Origin: Nitrospira sp.
GTDB taxonomy: Bacteria > Nitrospirota > Nitrospiria > Nitrospirales > Nitrospiraceae
DNA: 64,000 nt
Direction: 5' to 3'
NCBI GenBank assembly: GCA_016873495.1
Contig: VGXC01000008.1
Location: 1-64,000 of the forward strand
Positions 24,286-33,950 of the stretch are shown one piece after another; positions within the stretch are counted from its first letter, which is position 1, and each line of letters starts with the position of its first letter. Under the pieces are notes generated by a model that was not told the DNA's origin, made no database searches, and saw only the letters and a list, made by a program, of their open reading frames with translations. A program made the translations under genes and the position numbers.

Positions 24286-25263
24286 TTAAAACACTGAAAA
24301 CTTGAAGTATTTAGTGGGATTCTTCTTGACATCTTCGACCAGGCCTTCGACGTCGGTCAGCAGTTTGTCCGCCCGCTGGTAGAGTTCGTCCTGCGTGATC
24401 AGCTTGCCCGCCGTGCCCTGGCCTCCCTCCACCTTGGCCAATAACTGTTCGCCCCGGCTGGTCAAATTGTCCAGCCGCTTATAGAGAGTCGGATCGGCCA
24501 GCTTGGCCAGAGTCCCGTTCTGGTCGTTGAGCTTGCCGGCCAGGGCGTTCAGCTCCTTGACCGCCTGGTTGGCCCGCACATACAGCTCCTTGTCCGTCAT
24601 CAACTGCCCGATCGTGCCCTGGCCCTTTTCGACTTTGTCCAGCAATGCGACACTTTTCTCGGAAGCGATCTCGATGTTCTGCATCGCCTTCTTGGACTGT
24701 TCATAGAGGGCTGGGTCGGACAACAGTTTGCTGGCCGTGCCCTGGCCTTCATTCAGCCGCACGAGAATTTTCTGCATCTCGTGCAGCGCCGCATTGACGT
24801 TATCCAGCGTGGCGGTTGCGCCGGAGGCGAGGTTCGTCAGGTCCGACTCGGCATCACCGCCCAGCACGCTGCCCGGCGCTAAGGCCGGCTCGGTCTGGCT
24901 GCCAGGCATGATTTCCAGGAACTTATCGCCCAGGAGGCCCATCGGCCTGATGCTGACCTTGGCATCCCGATGAATGTGCGGCGCCACGGCCTTCTGCACC
25001 GTGAAGAGAATGTCCACGTTGGGAGCATCCTGGGCGATGGCGATGCGATGGACGTTGCCGATGTCCACTCCGTTCATGCGCACCGGCCCTCCGACCTTGA
25101 GACCCTGGGTATGAGTCACCGTGGCCCGGAATTTGATCTGGCTGGCGAAAAGGCCCATGCCTTCCTCCAGGTTCATGATCACCCCGATCAGGATCGCCAA
25201 GGCCACCAGCACGAGCATGCCCACCTTCACTTGTGCCCAATGGAGCTGTGATTGCCTGTTCAC
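24286..25263 (-). CDS. mlaD: MlaD-like MCE-domain lipid transport protein
   Basis: The 325-aa protein has an N-terminal anchor (VKVGMLVLVALAILIGVIMNL) and one MCE domain (residues ~35-115: FRATVTHTQGLKVGGPVRMNGVDIGNV, SIRPMGLLGDKFLEI). A long helical tail carries repeats of the form GQGTxxKLLxDxxLY. It holds phospholipid between inner and outer membranes. The start is a GTG at 25263 with AAGGAG upstream; the open frame continues further but lies inside mlaF. Start and upstream stop overlap by 4 nt, indicating coupled translation. Confidence 0.88.
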   Translation of the reverse strand: MNRQSQLHWAQVKVGMLVLVALAILIGVIMNLEEGMGLFASQIKFRATVTHTQGLKVGGPVRMNGVDIGNVHRIAIAQDAPNVDILFTVQKAVAPHIHRDAKVSIRPMGLLGDKFLEIMPGSQTEPALAPGSVLGGDAESDLTNLASGATATLDNVNAALHEMQKILVRLNEGQGTASKLLSDPALYEQSKKAMQNIEIASEKSVALLDKVEKGQGTIGQLMTDKELYVRANQAVKELNALAGKLNDQNGTLAKLADPTLYKRLDNLTSRGEQLLAKVEGGQGTAGKLITQDELYQRADKLLTDVEGLVEDVKKNPTKYFKFSVF

Positions 25264-26072
25264 GACACACTCCTTGGTGAGGCAATTGATCGCAGAAGTG
25301 GCTCGTCGGATATGCCATTCGAGTTGGGCGAGGGCGTCCATTCCGACGGCATGCTGCTCGGGTCGAGGAATTCCCTGACCGCCGGCTGGTCGCAGGCCCG
25401 GAGTTCGTCCGGCGTGCCGTCGAAAGCCAGCCTTCCTTTGATGATCAAGATCATGCGATCCGCCACCCGATAGGCTGTGTCCAAATCGTGCGTCACCACC
25501 ACTTGGGTAACGCCCATGGTCTTGAGCCGAAGTATCAACCGGCCAATCACGCAGGTATTGATCGGATCCAGGCCGGCGGTCGGCTCGTCGTAGAGGAGAG
25601 TCTTGGCCCCGCTGGCCAGGGCCCTGGCGATGCCCACCCGCTTTCGCATACCGCCGCTCAGTTCCGCCGGCATCTTGTCGAGTATGTCGTCCAGCCCGAC
25701 GAACCTCAGGCTTTCTAACGCCTTCTGCTCGATCTCTTCGTCGGAAAGCAGACCCTGTTCCCACAAACGGTATCCGACGTTCTCGCGGACGGAGAGAGAA
25801 TCGAACAGGGCCGCGTCCTGGAACACCATGGCCATCTGTTGCCGGACCTGAAACAAGTCGCGTTCCCGGAGGCCTGTGATGTCTTGCCCCACCACTGTGA
25901 TCGTGCCCTTGTCCGGACGGTAGAGGCCCAGTGCCAGCCGGAGCAGGGTGGTCTTGCCCGACCCGCTGCCGCCCAGGATCACCCGGGTCTCTCCCGGCTG
26001 CACCGAAAACGAGACGTCCTTGAGGATCAGCCGATCACCCAGACTGAGCCAGACATTGGCATACTCGATCAT
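25260..26072 (-). CDS. mlaF: MlaF-like ABC transporter ATP-binding protein
   Basis: The 270-aa ABC ATPase has Walker A GGSGSGKT (34-41), the Q-loop in MVFQDAALFDSLSVRENVGYRL, signature ELSGGMRKRVGIARAL, Walker B TLLYDEPTAGLDP and the switch His in VVVTHDLD. The FQDAALFDSL wording is typical of MlaF. It powers the MlaE permease for phospholipid movement at the cell envelope. The C-terminal ~25 residues, after the FLDPS segment, are low complexity. It lies 20 nt after mlaE. Confidence 0.9.
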   Translation of the reverse strand: MIEYANVWLSLGDRLILKDVSFSVQPGETRVILGGSGSGKTTLLRLALGLYRPDKGTITVVGQDITGLRERDLFQVRQQMAMVFQDAALFDSLSVRENVGYRLWEQGLLSDEEIEQKALESLRFVGLDDILDKMPAELSGGMRKRVGIARALASGAKTLLYDEPTAGLDPINTCVIGRLILRLKTMGVTQVVVTHDLDTAYRVADRMILIIKGRLAFDGTPDELRACDQPAVREFLDPSSMPSEWTPSPNSNGISDEPLLRSIASPRSVS

Positions 26073-26092
26073 GGTCGCCTCGCAAATCTCTC

Positions 26093-26890
26093 TTAGGCAA
26101 AGGCCATGAAGAACTTAGTGATAAGAAAATCGCTGGCCAGGATCAGAATGGACGAATAGACCATGGATTGGGTGGTGGAGACGCCCACACCCGCCGTGCC
26201 GCCCTTCGTCGAGAATCCGGCATAGCAACTCACCATCGCAATGATGAACCCGAAGACCAGGGGTTTGACCAGCCCTTGCACGATGTCATCGAGTTGAATC
26301 GCTTCGAACGCCCAGGTCCAGTAGAAATAGGAATCGATGGCCAGGTACAGCCTGGCCACCAGCCACCCGCCCAGAATCGCGATGCAGTTCGTGATGATCG
26401 TCAGCAGGGGGATCATGATGAGGCAGGCGGCCAGCCTGGTCGTGGCCAGCTTCTTGATCGGATCGGTGCCTTCCGCGCGGAGGGCGTCGATCTGTTCCGT
26501 CACCTGCATCGACGCGATCTCGGAGGCGATGCCGGTTCCCACGCGTCCCGCAATCATTAAGGCGGCCAGGACCGGGCCCAACTCCCGGACGACGCTTTCG
26601 CTGATCAGGCGGGACACATACATCGTGGCCCCATAGGGCTCCAACTGCACCGCGCCTTGCAGCGCCAGCACCATGCCCGTGAACAAGCCGGTCAACATCA
26701 CGATGAACAGAGACCCGACGCCAATCCGGTCCAGTTGCAGCATAATTTCGCGAAGGTACCAGGGAGGCCGGACCAGCCCGGCGACCGTCTGGACGGAAAG
26801 GATCGTAAACTCCTGCACGATCAGGAGCAGATCGAAGAACCTGGCGGTCAGATTAAGCGAGGTCGGCATCACCACACCGTCTTTCGGCAT
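26093..26890 (-). CDS. mlaE: MlaE-like ABC transporter permease
   Basis: The 265-aa membrane protein has five to six hydrophobic segments and the MlaE signatures: FIVMLTGLFTGMVLALQGAVQLEPYGA, SESVVRELGPVLAALMIAGRVGTGIASEI, the MQVTEQIDALRAEGTDPIKKL loop, and GTAGVGVSTTQSMV. The start is uncertain: ATG at 26890 (GGGAACGG upstream) or ATG at 26869. It forms the channel part of the Mla phospholipid transporter with MlaF and MlaD encoded downstream. Outer-membrane MlaA and periplasmic MlaB/C genes are not in the window. Confidence 0.88.
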   Translation of the reverse strand: MPKDGVVMPTSLNLTARFFDLLLIVQEFTILSVQTVAGLVRPPWYLREIMLQLDRIGVGSLFIVMLTGLFTGMVLALQGAVQLEPYGATMYVSRLISESVVRELGPVLAALMIAGRVGTGIASEIASMQVTEQIDALRAEGTDPIKKLATTRLAACLIMIPLLTIITNCIAILGGWLVARLYLAIDSYFYWTWAFEAIQLDDIVQGLVKPLVFGFIIAMVSCYAGFSTKGGTAGVGVSTTQSMVYSSILILASDFLITKFFMAFA

Positions 26891-26985
26891 CACCGTTCCC
26901 TGTCTCGCGTCATTATAGGGCAACCGACCGGTGCGAACAACGAGCGTGACCGGGCGGCATGCCTGGTCCGGTGTACAAGCGATAT

Positions 26986-28113
26986 TCAGGAATAGACCCG
27001 TGGCACCCGCGGCCCAATCCCGCAGAGGACTTCGTAGGGAATCGTCCCGCTCCAGGCAGCCACATCGCTTGCCAGGATTGCGTCGGTCCCTTGGCGGCCG
27101 ATCAAGACCGCCTCGTCCCCGGGTCGGACAACCGGCAGATCCGTCACATCCAGCAGCGTCATGTCCATGCAGACTCGTCCCACGACCGGGCACCTCTGCC
27201 CCTGCACCAGCACGTATCCTCGGTTGGACAAGGCCCGGCTGTAACCGTCCGCATAGCCGATCGGCAGGACGGCAATCTTGGTAGACCTGCGTGCGATGAA
27301 GGATCGGTTGTAGCTCGCGCTGTCCCCCTTCTCCAGATTCCTGACTTGTGCAACCTGGCTGCGCAGGGAGAGGACCGGTTTTAGCGTCGCCGCCGGTCCG
27401 CGTTGCAGGGCGGTGGAGTACCCATAGAGCATAATGCCGGGCCGCACCAGGTTGAAGTGCGCGGCCGGATGCCCAAGCATGGCCGCACTGTTGGCTGCAT
27501 GGATGAGGGGAACGGAGAGGCCGGCCTTATGCAGCCCGGCCAGGACGGCTTGGAACCGCTCGATCTGGATCTTGGTGTAGGCAGGATCGGCATTGTCGGC
27601 ATCGGCCAGATGCGTCATCAGCCCTTCCAACCGCAACGAACTTTGGAAGGCAGGGGATTGGAGCAGGGGCAGCACTTGGTCCGGCGGAAGACCGAGCCGT
27701 CCCATCCCCGTATCGACCTTGAGATGGACCGGGTAGGGGTTCGACCCGGCGCCGAGTCTGGCCGCCAACGCCACCGCAATGGTCGGCTCGTAAATGACCG
27801 GCGTCAGATCATAGCCCAGCAGATCGGCAAGTTGGGCAGGAGGCAAGGCGCCCATCACCAAAATCTGCGCCTGGATGCCGGCGTCGCGAAGCTGGGCCCC
27901 TTCCTGAATCGTGGCGACCGCGAACCGCGTCACGCCTTCTCGCGCCAAGGCCTCGGTGACGGCGACGGAACCATGCCCATAGGCATCGGCCTTGACGACG
28001 GCCAGGATGTCGCAACCGGGAGACAAGAGGCGTCGCGCCTGCCGCAGATTGGACGTCAGGGCAGAGAGGTCGACAGAGGCGATGGTCGGGGGTGCGGTCG
28101 TGAGGGGAGACAC
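26986..28113 (-). CDS. alr: Alanine racemase
   Basis: The 375-aa PLP enzyme has the PLP lysine in AVVKADAYGHG (Lys41), the KVDTGMGRLG motif, and the second catalytic region SYNRSFIARRSTKIAVLPIGYADGYSR followed by GRVCMDMTLLDVT. It converts L-alanine to D-alanine for peptidoglycan in the cytoplasm. Length is close to the family norm (~360-380). It sits 35 nt after frr and about 95 nt before mlaE, linking a translation operon to cell-envelope genes on the same strand. Confidence 0.92.
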   Translation of the reverse strand: MSPLTTAPPTIASVDLSALTSNLRQARRLLSPGCDILAVVKADAYGHGSVAVTEALAREGVTRFAVATIQEGAQLRDAGIQAQILVMGALPPAQLADLLGYDLTPVIYEPTIAVALAARLGAGSNPYPVHLKVDTGMGRLGLPPDQVLPLLQSPAFQSSLRLEGLMTHLADADNADPAYTKIQIERFQAVLAGLHKAGLSVPLIHAANSAAMLGHPAAHFNLVRPGIMLYGYSTALQRGPAATLKPVLSLRSQVAQVRNLEKGDSASYNRSFIARRSTKIAVLPIGYADGYSRALSNRGYVLVQGQRCPVVGRVCMDMTLLDVTDLPVVRPGDEAVLIGRQGTDAILASDVAAWSGTIPYEVLCGIGPRVPRVYS

Positions 28114-28148
28114 GCGAGTGGCCGGAACCGAGACGGATGGCAGCCCGC

Positions 28149-28706
28149 TCAGATTTCCAGGATCTCCTCCTCCTTTTTCTTGAGGGTCTGGTCGACTTTC
28201 TGGACGTATTGATCGGTCACCTTCTGGATCTCGGTTTCCGCCTTGCGGACGTCGTCTTCCGACAGCTTTCCGTCCTTGTGCAAGCCCTTGAGTTCCTCAT
28301 TGCCTTCGCGGCGGATATTCCGGAGCTGGACCTTGCTCTCCTCCCCATGCTTCTTGCACAGCTTGATCAAGTCCTTGCGCCGTTCCTCCGTCAAGGAAGG
28401 GACCGGGATGCGAATCAACTTACCGTCGTTGGAGGGGGTGAGCCCGAGTCCGGAGGCCTGAATCGCCTTTTCGATTTCCTTGATGAGGGCCGGCTCCCAA
28501 GGCTGGACCGTGATCAGGCGGCTCTCGGGCACGCCCAAGTTGGCCACCTGTTTGAGGGGCGTCAACGTCCCGTAGTAGTCCACTTTCACCCCGTCCAGCA
28601 GGGCCAGGGAGGCGCGGCCGGTCCTAAGGGTGGCCAGATCCCGCTTCAGATGCTCCAGCGCCCCTTCCATCCGTTCCTGGACTCGTTTGTGCGTGGCGCC
28701 CGACAT
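28149..28706 (-). CDS. frr: Ribosome recycling factor
   Basis: The 185-aa protein has the full RRF pattern: MEGALEHLKRDLATLRTGRASLALLDGVKVDYYGTLTPL, NLGVPESRLITVQPWE, IRIPVPSLTEERRKDLIKLCKKHGEESKVQLRNIRREGNEEL and a C-terminal helix. It splits post-termination ribosomes together with EF-G. It lies 19 nt after pyrH in the common rpsB-tsf-pyrH-frr order. Confidence 0.95.
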   Translation of the reverse strand: MSGATHKRVQERMEGALEHLKRDLATLRTGRASLALLDGVKVDYYGTLTPLKQVANLGVPESRLITVQPWEPALIKEIEKAIQASGLGLTPSNDGKLIRIPVPSLTEERRKDLIKLCKKHGEESKVQLRNIRREGNEELKGLHKDGKLSEDDVRKAETEIQKVTDQYVQKVDQTLKKKEEEILEI

Positions 28707-28725
28707 AAGAGCCTCTCCCTCCGCC

Positions 28726-29451
28726 TCAGCGGCTGCCGGCGGTCACAAGCGTCCCGATCTTGTCCCCGCGCACGACCTTGGCGAGGTTGCCGCGCTCCTT
28801 CAGATTGAAGACGATCAGGGGCAGGTTATTGTCCATGCAGAGCGTGACGGCCGTCGAATCCATGACTTTCAGGTTTTTATTGATGATGGACAGAAACGGC
28901 ACCTCGGTGAACATCTTGGCGGTCGGGTTCGTAACCGGGTCCGCTTCAAAGACCCCGTTCACTTTGGTGCCTTTCATGATCACCTCGGCCCCGATCTCCA
29001 TGGCGCGAAGGGCGGCGGCTGTATCGGTCGAAAAGTAGGGGTTGCCGGTCCCGCCGGCGAAGATGACGACGCGCTTCTTTTCCAGATGCCGGATCGCCCG
29101 GCGGCGGATGTACCCTTCCGCCAACTGCCGCATCTCAATGGCCGACTGGACGCGGGTCGTGACCCCCTTGCGTTCCAGCGCATTCTGCAGCGCCAGCGCG
29201 TTGAGCACGGTGGCCAGCATCCCCATATAATCCGCAGAGGCCCGTTCCATCCCGCTGGCGCTGGCCGCGATACCCCGAAAGATATTGCCGCCGCCGATGA
29301 CCAGCGCGACTTCGACGTTCAGCGCCACGACGGAGGCCACTTCCTCGGCCAGCCCCTCCAGCACGGACGGCTGAATGCCATAGCCCTGGTCGCCGGCCAA
29401 AATCTCGCCGCTGATCTTGAGAAGGATCCGCCGGTATTTGGCGGAACTCAT
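28726..29451 (-). CDS. pyrH: UMP kinase
   Basis: The 241-aa amino-acid-kinase-fold enzyme phosphorylates UMP to UDP. Visible signatures are [13 protein letters not shown] (ATP site), [56 protein letters not shown] and the C-terminal [16 protein letters not shown]. The start overlaps the tsf stop by 4 nt (ATGA), so the two are translationally coupled. Confidence 0.95.
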   Translation of the reverse strand: MSSAKYRRILLKISGEILAGDQGYGIQPSVLEGLAEEVASVVALNVEVALVIGGGNIFRGIAASASGMERASADYMGMLATVLNALALQNALERKGVTTRVQSAIEMRQLAEGYIRRRAIRHLEKKRVVIFAGGTGNPYFSTDTAAALRAMEIGAEVIMKGTKVNGVFEADPVTNPTAKMFTEVPFLSIINKNLKVMDSTAVTLCMDNNLPLIVFNLKERGNLAKVVRGDKIGTLVTAGSR

Positions 29452-30044
29452 TCGTGCCCCAGTTGATACCGCGTAAACCGCCGGACGGCCATGTTCTCGC
29501 CGATCTTGGCGATCTTTTGCGCCAGCAGGTCCTTAATCGTGACTGTGGGATCCTTGATGAAAGTCTGCTCCAAAAGGCAGCTCTCCTGGTAAAACTTTTC
29601 GAGCTTGCCGTCGACGATCTTCGCCCAGGCCGGTTCCGGCTTGCCCATTTCCTTTGCCTGTGCCAGGTAGATCTGCTTCTCCTTCTCGACGACGGACGCC
29701 GGAATATCCTCGCGCTTCACAAAGGAAGGGTTCGATGCGGCGATCTGCAACGCCAGGTCCCTGACGAAGGTCTGAAACTCGTCGTTCCGCGCCACGAAGT
29801 CCGTTTCGCAATTGACTTCGACCAAGACCCCGATCCGGCTGCCCGGATGGATGTACGAGGAAATGATGCCTTCGTTCGTTTCCCGCCCGGCCTTTTTCTG
29901 GGCCGCGGCCAGGCCCTTCTGCCGAAGGTGCTCAATGGCTTTTTCGATGTCGTCGCCGGATTCGACCAGCGCCTTCTGGCAATCCAGAATGCCGGCGCCG
30001 GTTTTCTCCCGCAGCTCTTTCACTAACGTCGCGTTGCCTGCCAT
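29448..30044 (-). CDS. tsf: Elongation factor Ts
   Basis: The 198-aa protein is a short EF-Ts. It has the N-terminal UBA-like domain ([38 protein letters not shown]), the core with [16 protein letters not shown], and the C-terminal [38 protein letters not shown]. It recycles EF-Tu to its GTP form. The ATG at 30044 (MAGNATL) was preferred over an upstream in-frame TTG at 30074. The second half of the core domain is reduced compared with the ~280-aa E. coli form, as in several other phyla. Confidence 0.93.
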   Translation of the reverse strand: MAGNATLVKELREKTGAGILDCQKALVESGDDIEKAIEHLRQKGLAAAQKKAGRETNEGIISSYIHPGSRIGVLVEVNCETDFVARNDEFQTFVRDLALQIAASNPSFVKREDIPASVVEKEKQIYLAQAKEMGKPEPAWAKIVDGKLEKFYQESCLLEQTFIKDPTVTIKDLLAQKIAKIGENMAVRRFTRYQLGHE

Positions 30045-30105
30045 GCCGTTCGCGCTCCCCTTAGTAATCGTCAAGACCGTGTCAGCCGGCCTGATGCCGG
30101 ACCCG

Positions 30106-30879
30106 TTACGAAGCCGGAACGGCTTCCATCACCATCCCGCTTGGCTTGTGCACCTCTCCCTGAGCCTCGGGCTTCTCGCCCTCTTCGCGCTGCGCACGCA
30201 GATGCGCGCCCTCGATGCAGGCGTCGGCAATGCGCGAGACGACCAGCTTGATGGAACGGAGGGCGTCGTCGTTCCCCGGGATCGGATAATCGATGCCGTC
30301 GGGATCGCAGTTGGTGTCCACGATGGCGATCACCGGAATCCCGAGCCGGTTGGCTTCCATGATCGTGATGTGCTCGATCCTGGTGTCCAGCACAAATACG
30401 CAACCGGGGAGGCTGTTCATGGTTTTGATCCCGCTAAGATACTTCTCCAGCTTGACCCGTTCTTTTTCCATCTGGCCGACTTCTTTCTTGGTCAGCCGCT
30501 GGTGGGTCCCATCGGTCAAGGCCGACTCGAACTTCTTCAGCTTCTCGATGCTCTTGCGGATCGTCTGGAAATTGGTCAGCATCCCGCCGAGCCACCGCTT
30601 GTTGACGAAGAACATGCGGGCCCGCTTGGCCTCTTCCTCGAGAATGTCCACGGCCTGCCGCTTGGTGCCGACAAAGAGCACGGACTCGCCGGCCGAGACT
30701 GTATCACGGACGAAGGCGTAGGCGGCTTCAAACCGCTGTACCGTCTGCTGCAGATCGATGATGTAAATCCCGTTGCGCTCGCCGAAGATGAACCGTTTCA
30801 TCTTCGGATTCCAGCGATTGGTTTGGTGGCCAAAATGGACACCGGCTTCCAGTAATTCCTTGATCGCGATCATCCCCAT
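30106..30879 (-). CDS. rpsB: 30S ribosomal protein S2
   Basis: The 257-aa protein begins [27 protein letters not shown] and continues with [68 protein letters not shown] and [13 protein letters not shown], all S2 hallmarks. The ATG at 30879 is 6 nt after AAGGAGGTGA, a near-perfect ribosome site, which excludes the longer upstream frame. The acidic C-terminal tail is variable in this family. It leads the operon rpsB-tsf-pyrH-frr. Confidence 0.96.
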   Translation of the reverse strand: MGMIAIKELLEAGVHFGHQTNRWNPKMKRFIFGERNGIYIIDLQQTVQRFEAAYAFVRDTVSAGESVLFVGTKRQAVDILEEEAKRARMFFVNKRWLGGMLTNFQTIRKSIEKLKKFESALTDGTHQRLTKKEVGQMEKERVKLEKYLSGIKTMNSLPGCVFVLDTRIEHITIMEANRLGIPVIAIVDTNCDPDGIDYPIPGNDDALRSIKLVVSRIADACIEGAHLRAQREEGEKPEAQGEVHKPSGMVMEAVPAS

Positions 30880-30957
30880 CCGTTCACCTCCTTCCTCTGC
30901 TTGCGGAGCGCCCGACGATATCGGACGAGAGGTCTTTCTCCCCTTATTCCCAAGCCG

Positions 30958-30982
30958 AGTGGCGTGCAACACGCCAATTCGA
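30958..30982 (-). promoter_or_regulatory. Hairpin in the rpsB leader
   Basis: TGGCGTG and CACGCCA with a CAA/TTG loop form a 7-bp stem about 80 nt upstream of the rpsB start on the minus strand. S2 leaders are often autoregulatory in bacteria, so this is a candidate control element. There is no sequence match to a known S2 leader motif that I can confirm. Confidence 0.3.
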
Positions 30983-31104
30983 ATTTGAGTAATGAGTCTT
31001 GCGGCTTTCCCCTGAGTACTGCACTCTGCGTTCGTCGAAATCGTACAAGGGCTTGAAAACGTAGCACGATCGGGACCGGATATGCAAGCCGACGTCGCGC
31101 GGCC

Positions 31105-32331
31105 CTAGGATCGGTAAGACGCGTTGATCCGCACATACTCGTAGGAGAGGTCGGTCGTCCAGATAGCGCCCTGCGCGGATCCAAGCCCCAGGTCGATCAC
31201 GATCCGAAACTCCCGCCGACGGAACAGTTTTTCAATGGCTCGCTCCGCGGCACGCCCGAGACTAACACCCTGTTTGACGATGGGCACGCCTTCGATGGCC
31301 AACCCGATCCGCTCCGGCTTGATGCGCACGCCGGCGCGCCCGACGGCCGCCATGATCCGGCCCCAGTTCGCATCCTCCCCGAAGAATGCAGTCTTGACCA
31401 GACAGGAAGTGCCGACGGTATTGGCTACGGCTTTCGCGTCAGACGGTGACCTCGCCCCCGTAACCAGCACCTGCACGATCTTCGTAACCCCTTCGCCGTC
31501 GCGGCAGATATGCATGGCCAGCGCGCGACAGGCTTCGCTGAGCAGGGCCTGGAATGAAGCCAACTCCTTCGTTCCGTCGCGGAACGGGGCGTTGCCCGCT
31601 AGACCGTTTGCCAGGCAGAGCACGGTGTCGTTGGTGCTGGTGTCCCCATCCACCGAAATACAGTTGAACGACGTCTCGGCCGCCGCCCGCAGCGCTCGCT
31701 GCAAGACCGGCGGTGCGATCGCCGCGTCCGTGGTGAGATAGGCCAGCATGGTGGCCATGTTGGGGTGGATCATCCCGGACCCCTTAGCCATTCCGCCTAC
31801 CGTCACCACATGCCCGGCGATCCTTGTTCGCAGGGCCACTTCCTTGGCCTTCAGATCCGTCGTCAGAATCGCCTTGGCCGCCTCATGCCCTCCGCTCCGA
31901 CGCAACCGCAGGGCCAATCGCGGGACGCCCTGCCTGATCGCAAGCATCGGCAAGAACTGGCCGATGACCCCGGTCGAGCCGACAAAGATCGAACGGACAG
32001 GCACGCCAAGACATTGAGCCGCCAACGTCGCCATTTCTTTTGCATCGGCCAACCCCTGGGCACCGGTGCAGGCATTGGCATTGCCGCTGTTGACGATGAA
32101 GGCTCGGCCCATCCCTTGCCCTTGCGTGAGATGGAGACGGTCCAGGACCACGGGGGCGGCAACGACTTGGTTGGTGGTAAACAGGCCGGCAACCGGCCCC
32201 GGCTGTTCGGAGGCCACGAGCGCCAGGTCGAGGAGCGAGGGCTTTTTGATGCCGGCGTGGAGACCGGCAGCGAGAAATCCGCGCGGGGCCGTGATCCCAC
32301 CGGGAATCTTGTGGATGGGGGTCTGCTTCAT
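31105..32331 (-). CDS. argJ: Bifunctional glutamate N-acetyltransferase / amino-acid acetyltransferase
   Basis: The 408-aa protein matches ArgJ: VAGLFTTNQVVAAPV, AFIVNSGNANACTGAQG, VFVGSTGVIGQFLPM-like region, GGMAKGSGMIHPNMATMLAYLTTDA, and TSCLVKTAFFGEDANWGRIMAA. Self-cleavage is expected before the Thr of NMATML, giving alpha and beta chains with Thr as nucleophile. It transfers acetyl from N-acetylornithine to glutamate and can also use acetyl-CoA. It is 39 nt downstream of argC on the same strand, forming an arginine-synthesis pair. Confidence 0.95.
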   Translation of the reverse strand: MKQTPIHKIPGGITAPRGFLAAGLHAGIKKPSLLDLALVASEQPGPVAGLFTTNQVVAAPVVLDRLHLTQGQGMGRAFIVNSGNANACTGAQGLADAKEMATLAAQCLGVPVRSIFVGSTGVIGQFLPMLAIRQGVPRLALRLRRSGGHEAAKAILTTDLKAKEVALRTRIAGHVVTVGGMAKGSGMIHPNMATMLAYLTTDAAIAPPVLQRALRAAAETSFNCISVDGDTSTNDTVLCLANGLAGNAPFRDGTKELASFQALLSEACRALAMHICRDGEGVTKIVQVLVTGARSPSDAKAVANTVGTSCLVKTAFFGEDANWGRIMAAVGRAGVRIKPERIGLAIEGVPIVKQGVSLGRAAERAIEKLFRRREFRIVIDLGLGSAQGAIWTTDLSYEYVRINASYRS

Positions 32332-32370
32332 GTTATCGAGCGACCACGCAGGGGAGGACGGCGCGTCTGC

Positions 32371-33444
32371 TCACGGGAAGACTCCCGGCGAGCGAAGGCC
32401 CATGTCTTCCGGAAACCCCAGCATCAAGTTCATGGCCTGAATCGCCTGGCCCGCCGCTCCCTTCACCAGGTTGTCCAGCGCGGCAACGGTCACCACCCAA
32501 CCGGATCGCGTGTCCGCAAAGGCGGACAGGTCGCAGAAGTTCGACCCGCGGACATTGCGTGGATTGGCGGACGCGGTCCCGCTTTGAAGCCGGATGAAGG
32601 GCTCACCCTGATAAAATTCCGCAAACAGGGCTCGCACCTCATCCTGTCCCAGCGGCTCGCGTAGCCGGCTGTAGGCGGTGCTGAGAATGCCGCGATTCAT
32701 CGGCACCAAGTGAGGAGTAAAGGCGACCCGCAGGGCGGCGGTCTTCGTTGCCGATCGCCGGCTGAGCAGACCCAATTCCTGCTCGATCTCGGGAATATGA
32801 CGATGTCGGCCGACCTTGTAAGCCTCGATGGACTCATGGGCTTCCGGGAAATGGTAGGGGAGTGCCGGACTCCGCCCCGCGCCGGAGACCCCGGACTTGG
32901 CGTCGATCACCAGCGTATCCGGCGTCACCAGCCCCTTGGCGACCAGGGGCGCCATTTGCAAGATCGCCGCAGTCGGGTAACATCCTGGCGAAGCTACCAA
33001 CTTTGCGGTCTTGATCGCATCCCGATGGAGCTCCGGCAACCCATAGACCGATTCACGCAACAGGTTCGGATGGAGATGCGGCGTCTGATACCAGGTTTCA
33101 TAGAGTGCCGGATCTTTCAGCCGGTAGTCGGCGCTTAAATCAATCACGTGCTTGCCCGCGGCCCGGCAGGCCGCCACCGGCGTCAGCGATTTGGTGTGGG
33201 GGAGGGCCAAAAAGATCACGTCGGCGCGCTTCGCGATCTCCTCCGGAGCCAGGGCTTCGAAGGATAGGGAGAGCGCCGACGCCAAGTGGGGGAACGAGGC
33301 GGCCACGGGACTCCCGGCCGACTTTTCCGAGGTGACTACCGTGATCCGCACACGCGGATGCCCGAGCAGCAGGCGCAGCAACTCGCCGCCCGTATAGCCG
33401 CTTGCGCCAGCCACCGCCACCGTGATCGTTTCGCTCGTGCCCAC
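32371..33444 (-). CDS. argC: N-acetyl-gamma-glutamyl-phosphate reductase
   Basis: The 357-aa enzyme has the N-terminal NADP-binding motif VAVAGASGYTGGELLRLLLGHP, the catalytic Cys155 in VASPGCYPTAAIL, and the H-containing VAFTPHLVPMNRGILST segment. It reduces N-acetylglutamyl phosphate to the semialdehyde in arginine synthesis. It starts about 30 nt beyond the terminator that follows rpsI, so it either has a very compact promoter or depends on read-through. Confidence 0.95.
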   Translation of the reverse strand: MGTSETITVAVAGASGYTGGELLRLLLGHPRVRITVVTSEKSAGSPVAASFPHLASALSLSFEALAPEEIAKRADVIFLALPHTKSLTPVAACRAAGKHVIDLSADYRLKDPALYETWYQTPHLHPNLLRESVYGLPELHRDAIKTAKLVASPGCYPTAAILQMAPLVAKGLVTPDTLVIDAKSGVSGAGRSPALPYHFPEAHESIEAYKVGRHRHIPEIEQELGLLSRRSATKTAALRVAFTPHLVPMNRGILSTAYSRLREPLGQDEVRALFAEFYQGEPFIRLQSGTASANPRNVRGSNFCDLSAFADTRSGWVVTVAALDNLVKGAAGQAIQAMNLMLGFPEDMGLRSPGVFP

Positions 33445-33471
33445 GCCGCTGATTCCTTCGACCGCAGACAG

Positions 33472-33503
33472 AAAAAAGGGAAGGCCGCGAGGCCTTCCCT
33501 TTT
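33472..33503 (-). terminator. Terminator after rplM-rpsI (works in both directions)
   Basis: GGGAAGGCC (33478-33486) and GGCCTTCCC (33491-33499) pair over 9 bp with a GCGA loop. On the minus strand the stem is followed by six T before C; on the plus strand by TTTT. It separates rpsI from argC. Confidence 0.85.
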
Positions 33504-33523
33504 GACAGACAACCCGCGATGCC

Positions 33524-33913
33524 TTAACGCTTGGAGAACTGGAACCGCTTCCTAGCTCCCTTCTGCCCGTACTTCTTCCGCTCCTTGACGCGCGAATCGC
33601 GGGTCAGCAGGCCTTCCTTCTTGAGGGGCTCCCGCAAAGCCGGATTCATGGTCACCAACGCTTTGGCGATGGCATGACGCAACGCGCCGGCCTGGCCGGT
33701 GGTGCCGCCGCCGCACAGCGTCGCCTTGACGTCATACTTGCCGGCGAGGCCGGTCACTTCGAGCGGGAATTGAATCAAGCTCTGCAAGGACGGCCGAGGG
33801 AAATACTGGGCCAGCGGTCTGGTGTTGACGACGATGCTGCCGTTGCCGGCGGACACCCACGCCCTCGCGATCGCATACTTGCGCTTGCCGGTTGCATACT
33901 GTGTTGCGGCCAT
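33524..33913 (-). CDS. rpsI: 30S ribosomal protein S9
   Basis: The 129-aa protein shows YATGKRKYAIARAWVSAGNGSIVVNTRPL, GGGTTGQAGALRHAIAKAL and the conserved basic end KKYGQKGARKRFQFSKR, whose last Arg reaches the ribosomal P site. It follows rplM by 37 nt, the standard L13-S9 pair. Confidence 0.96.
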   Translation of the reverse strand: MAATQYATGKRKYAIARAWVSAGNGSIVVNTRPLAQYFPRPSLQSLIQFPLEVTGLAGKYDVKATLCGGGTTGQAGALRHAIAKALVTMNPALREPLKKEGLLTRDSRVKERKKYGQKGARKRFQFSKR

Positions 33914-33950
33914 TCGACAATGCCTCCTTCAGTCCAGTAGAGAGATCGGG

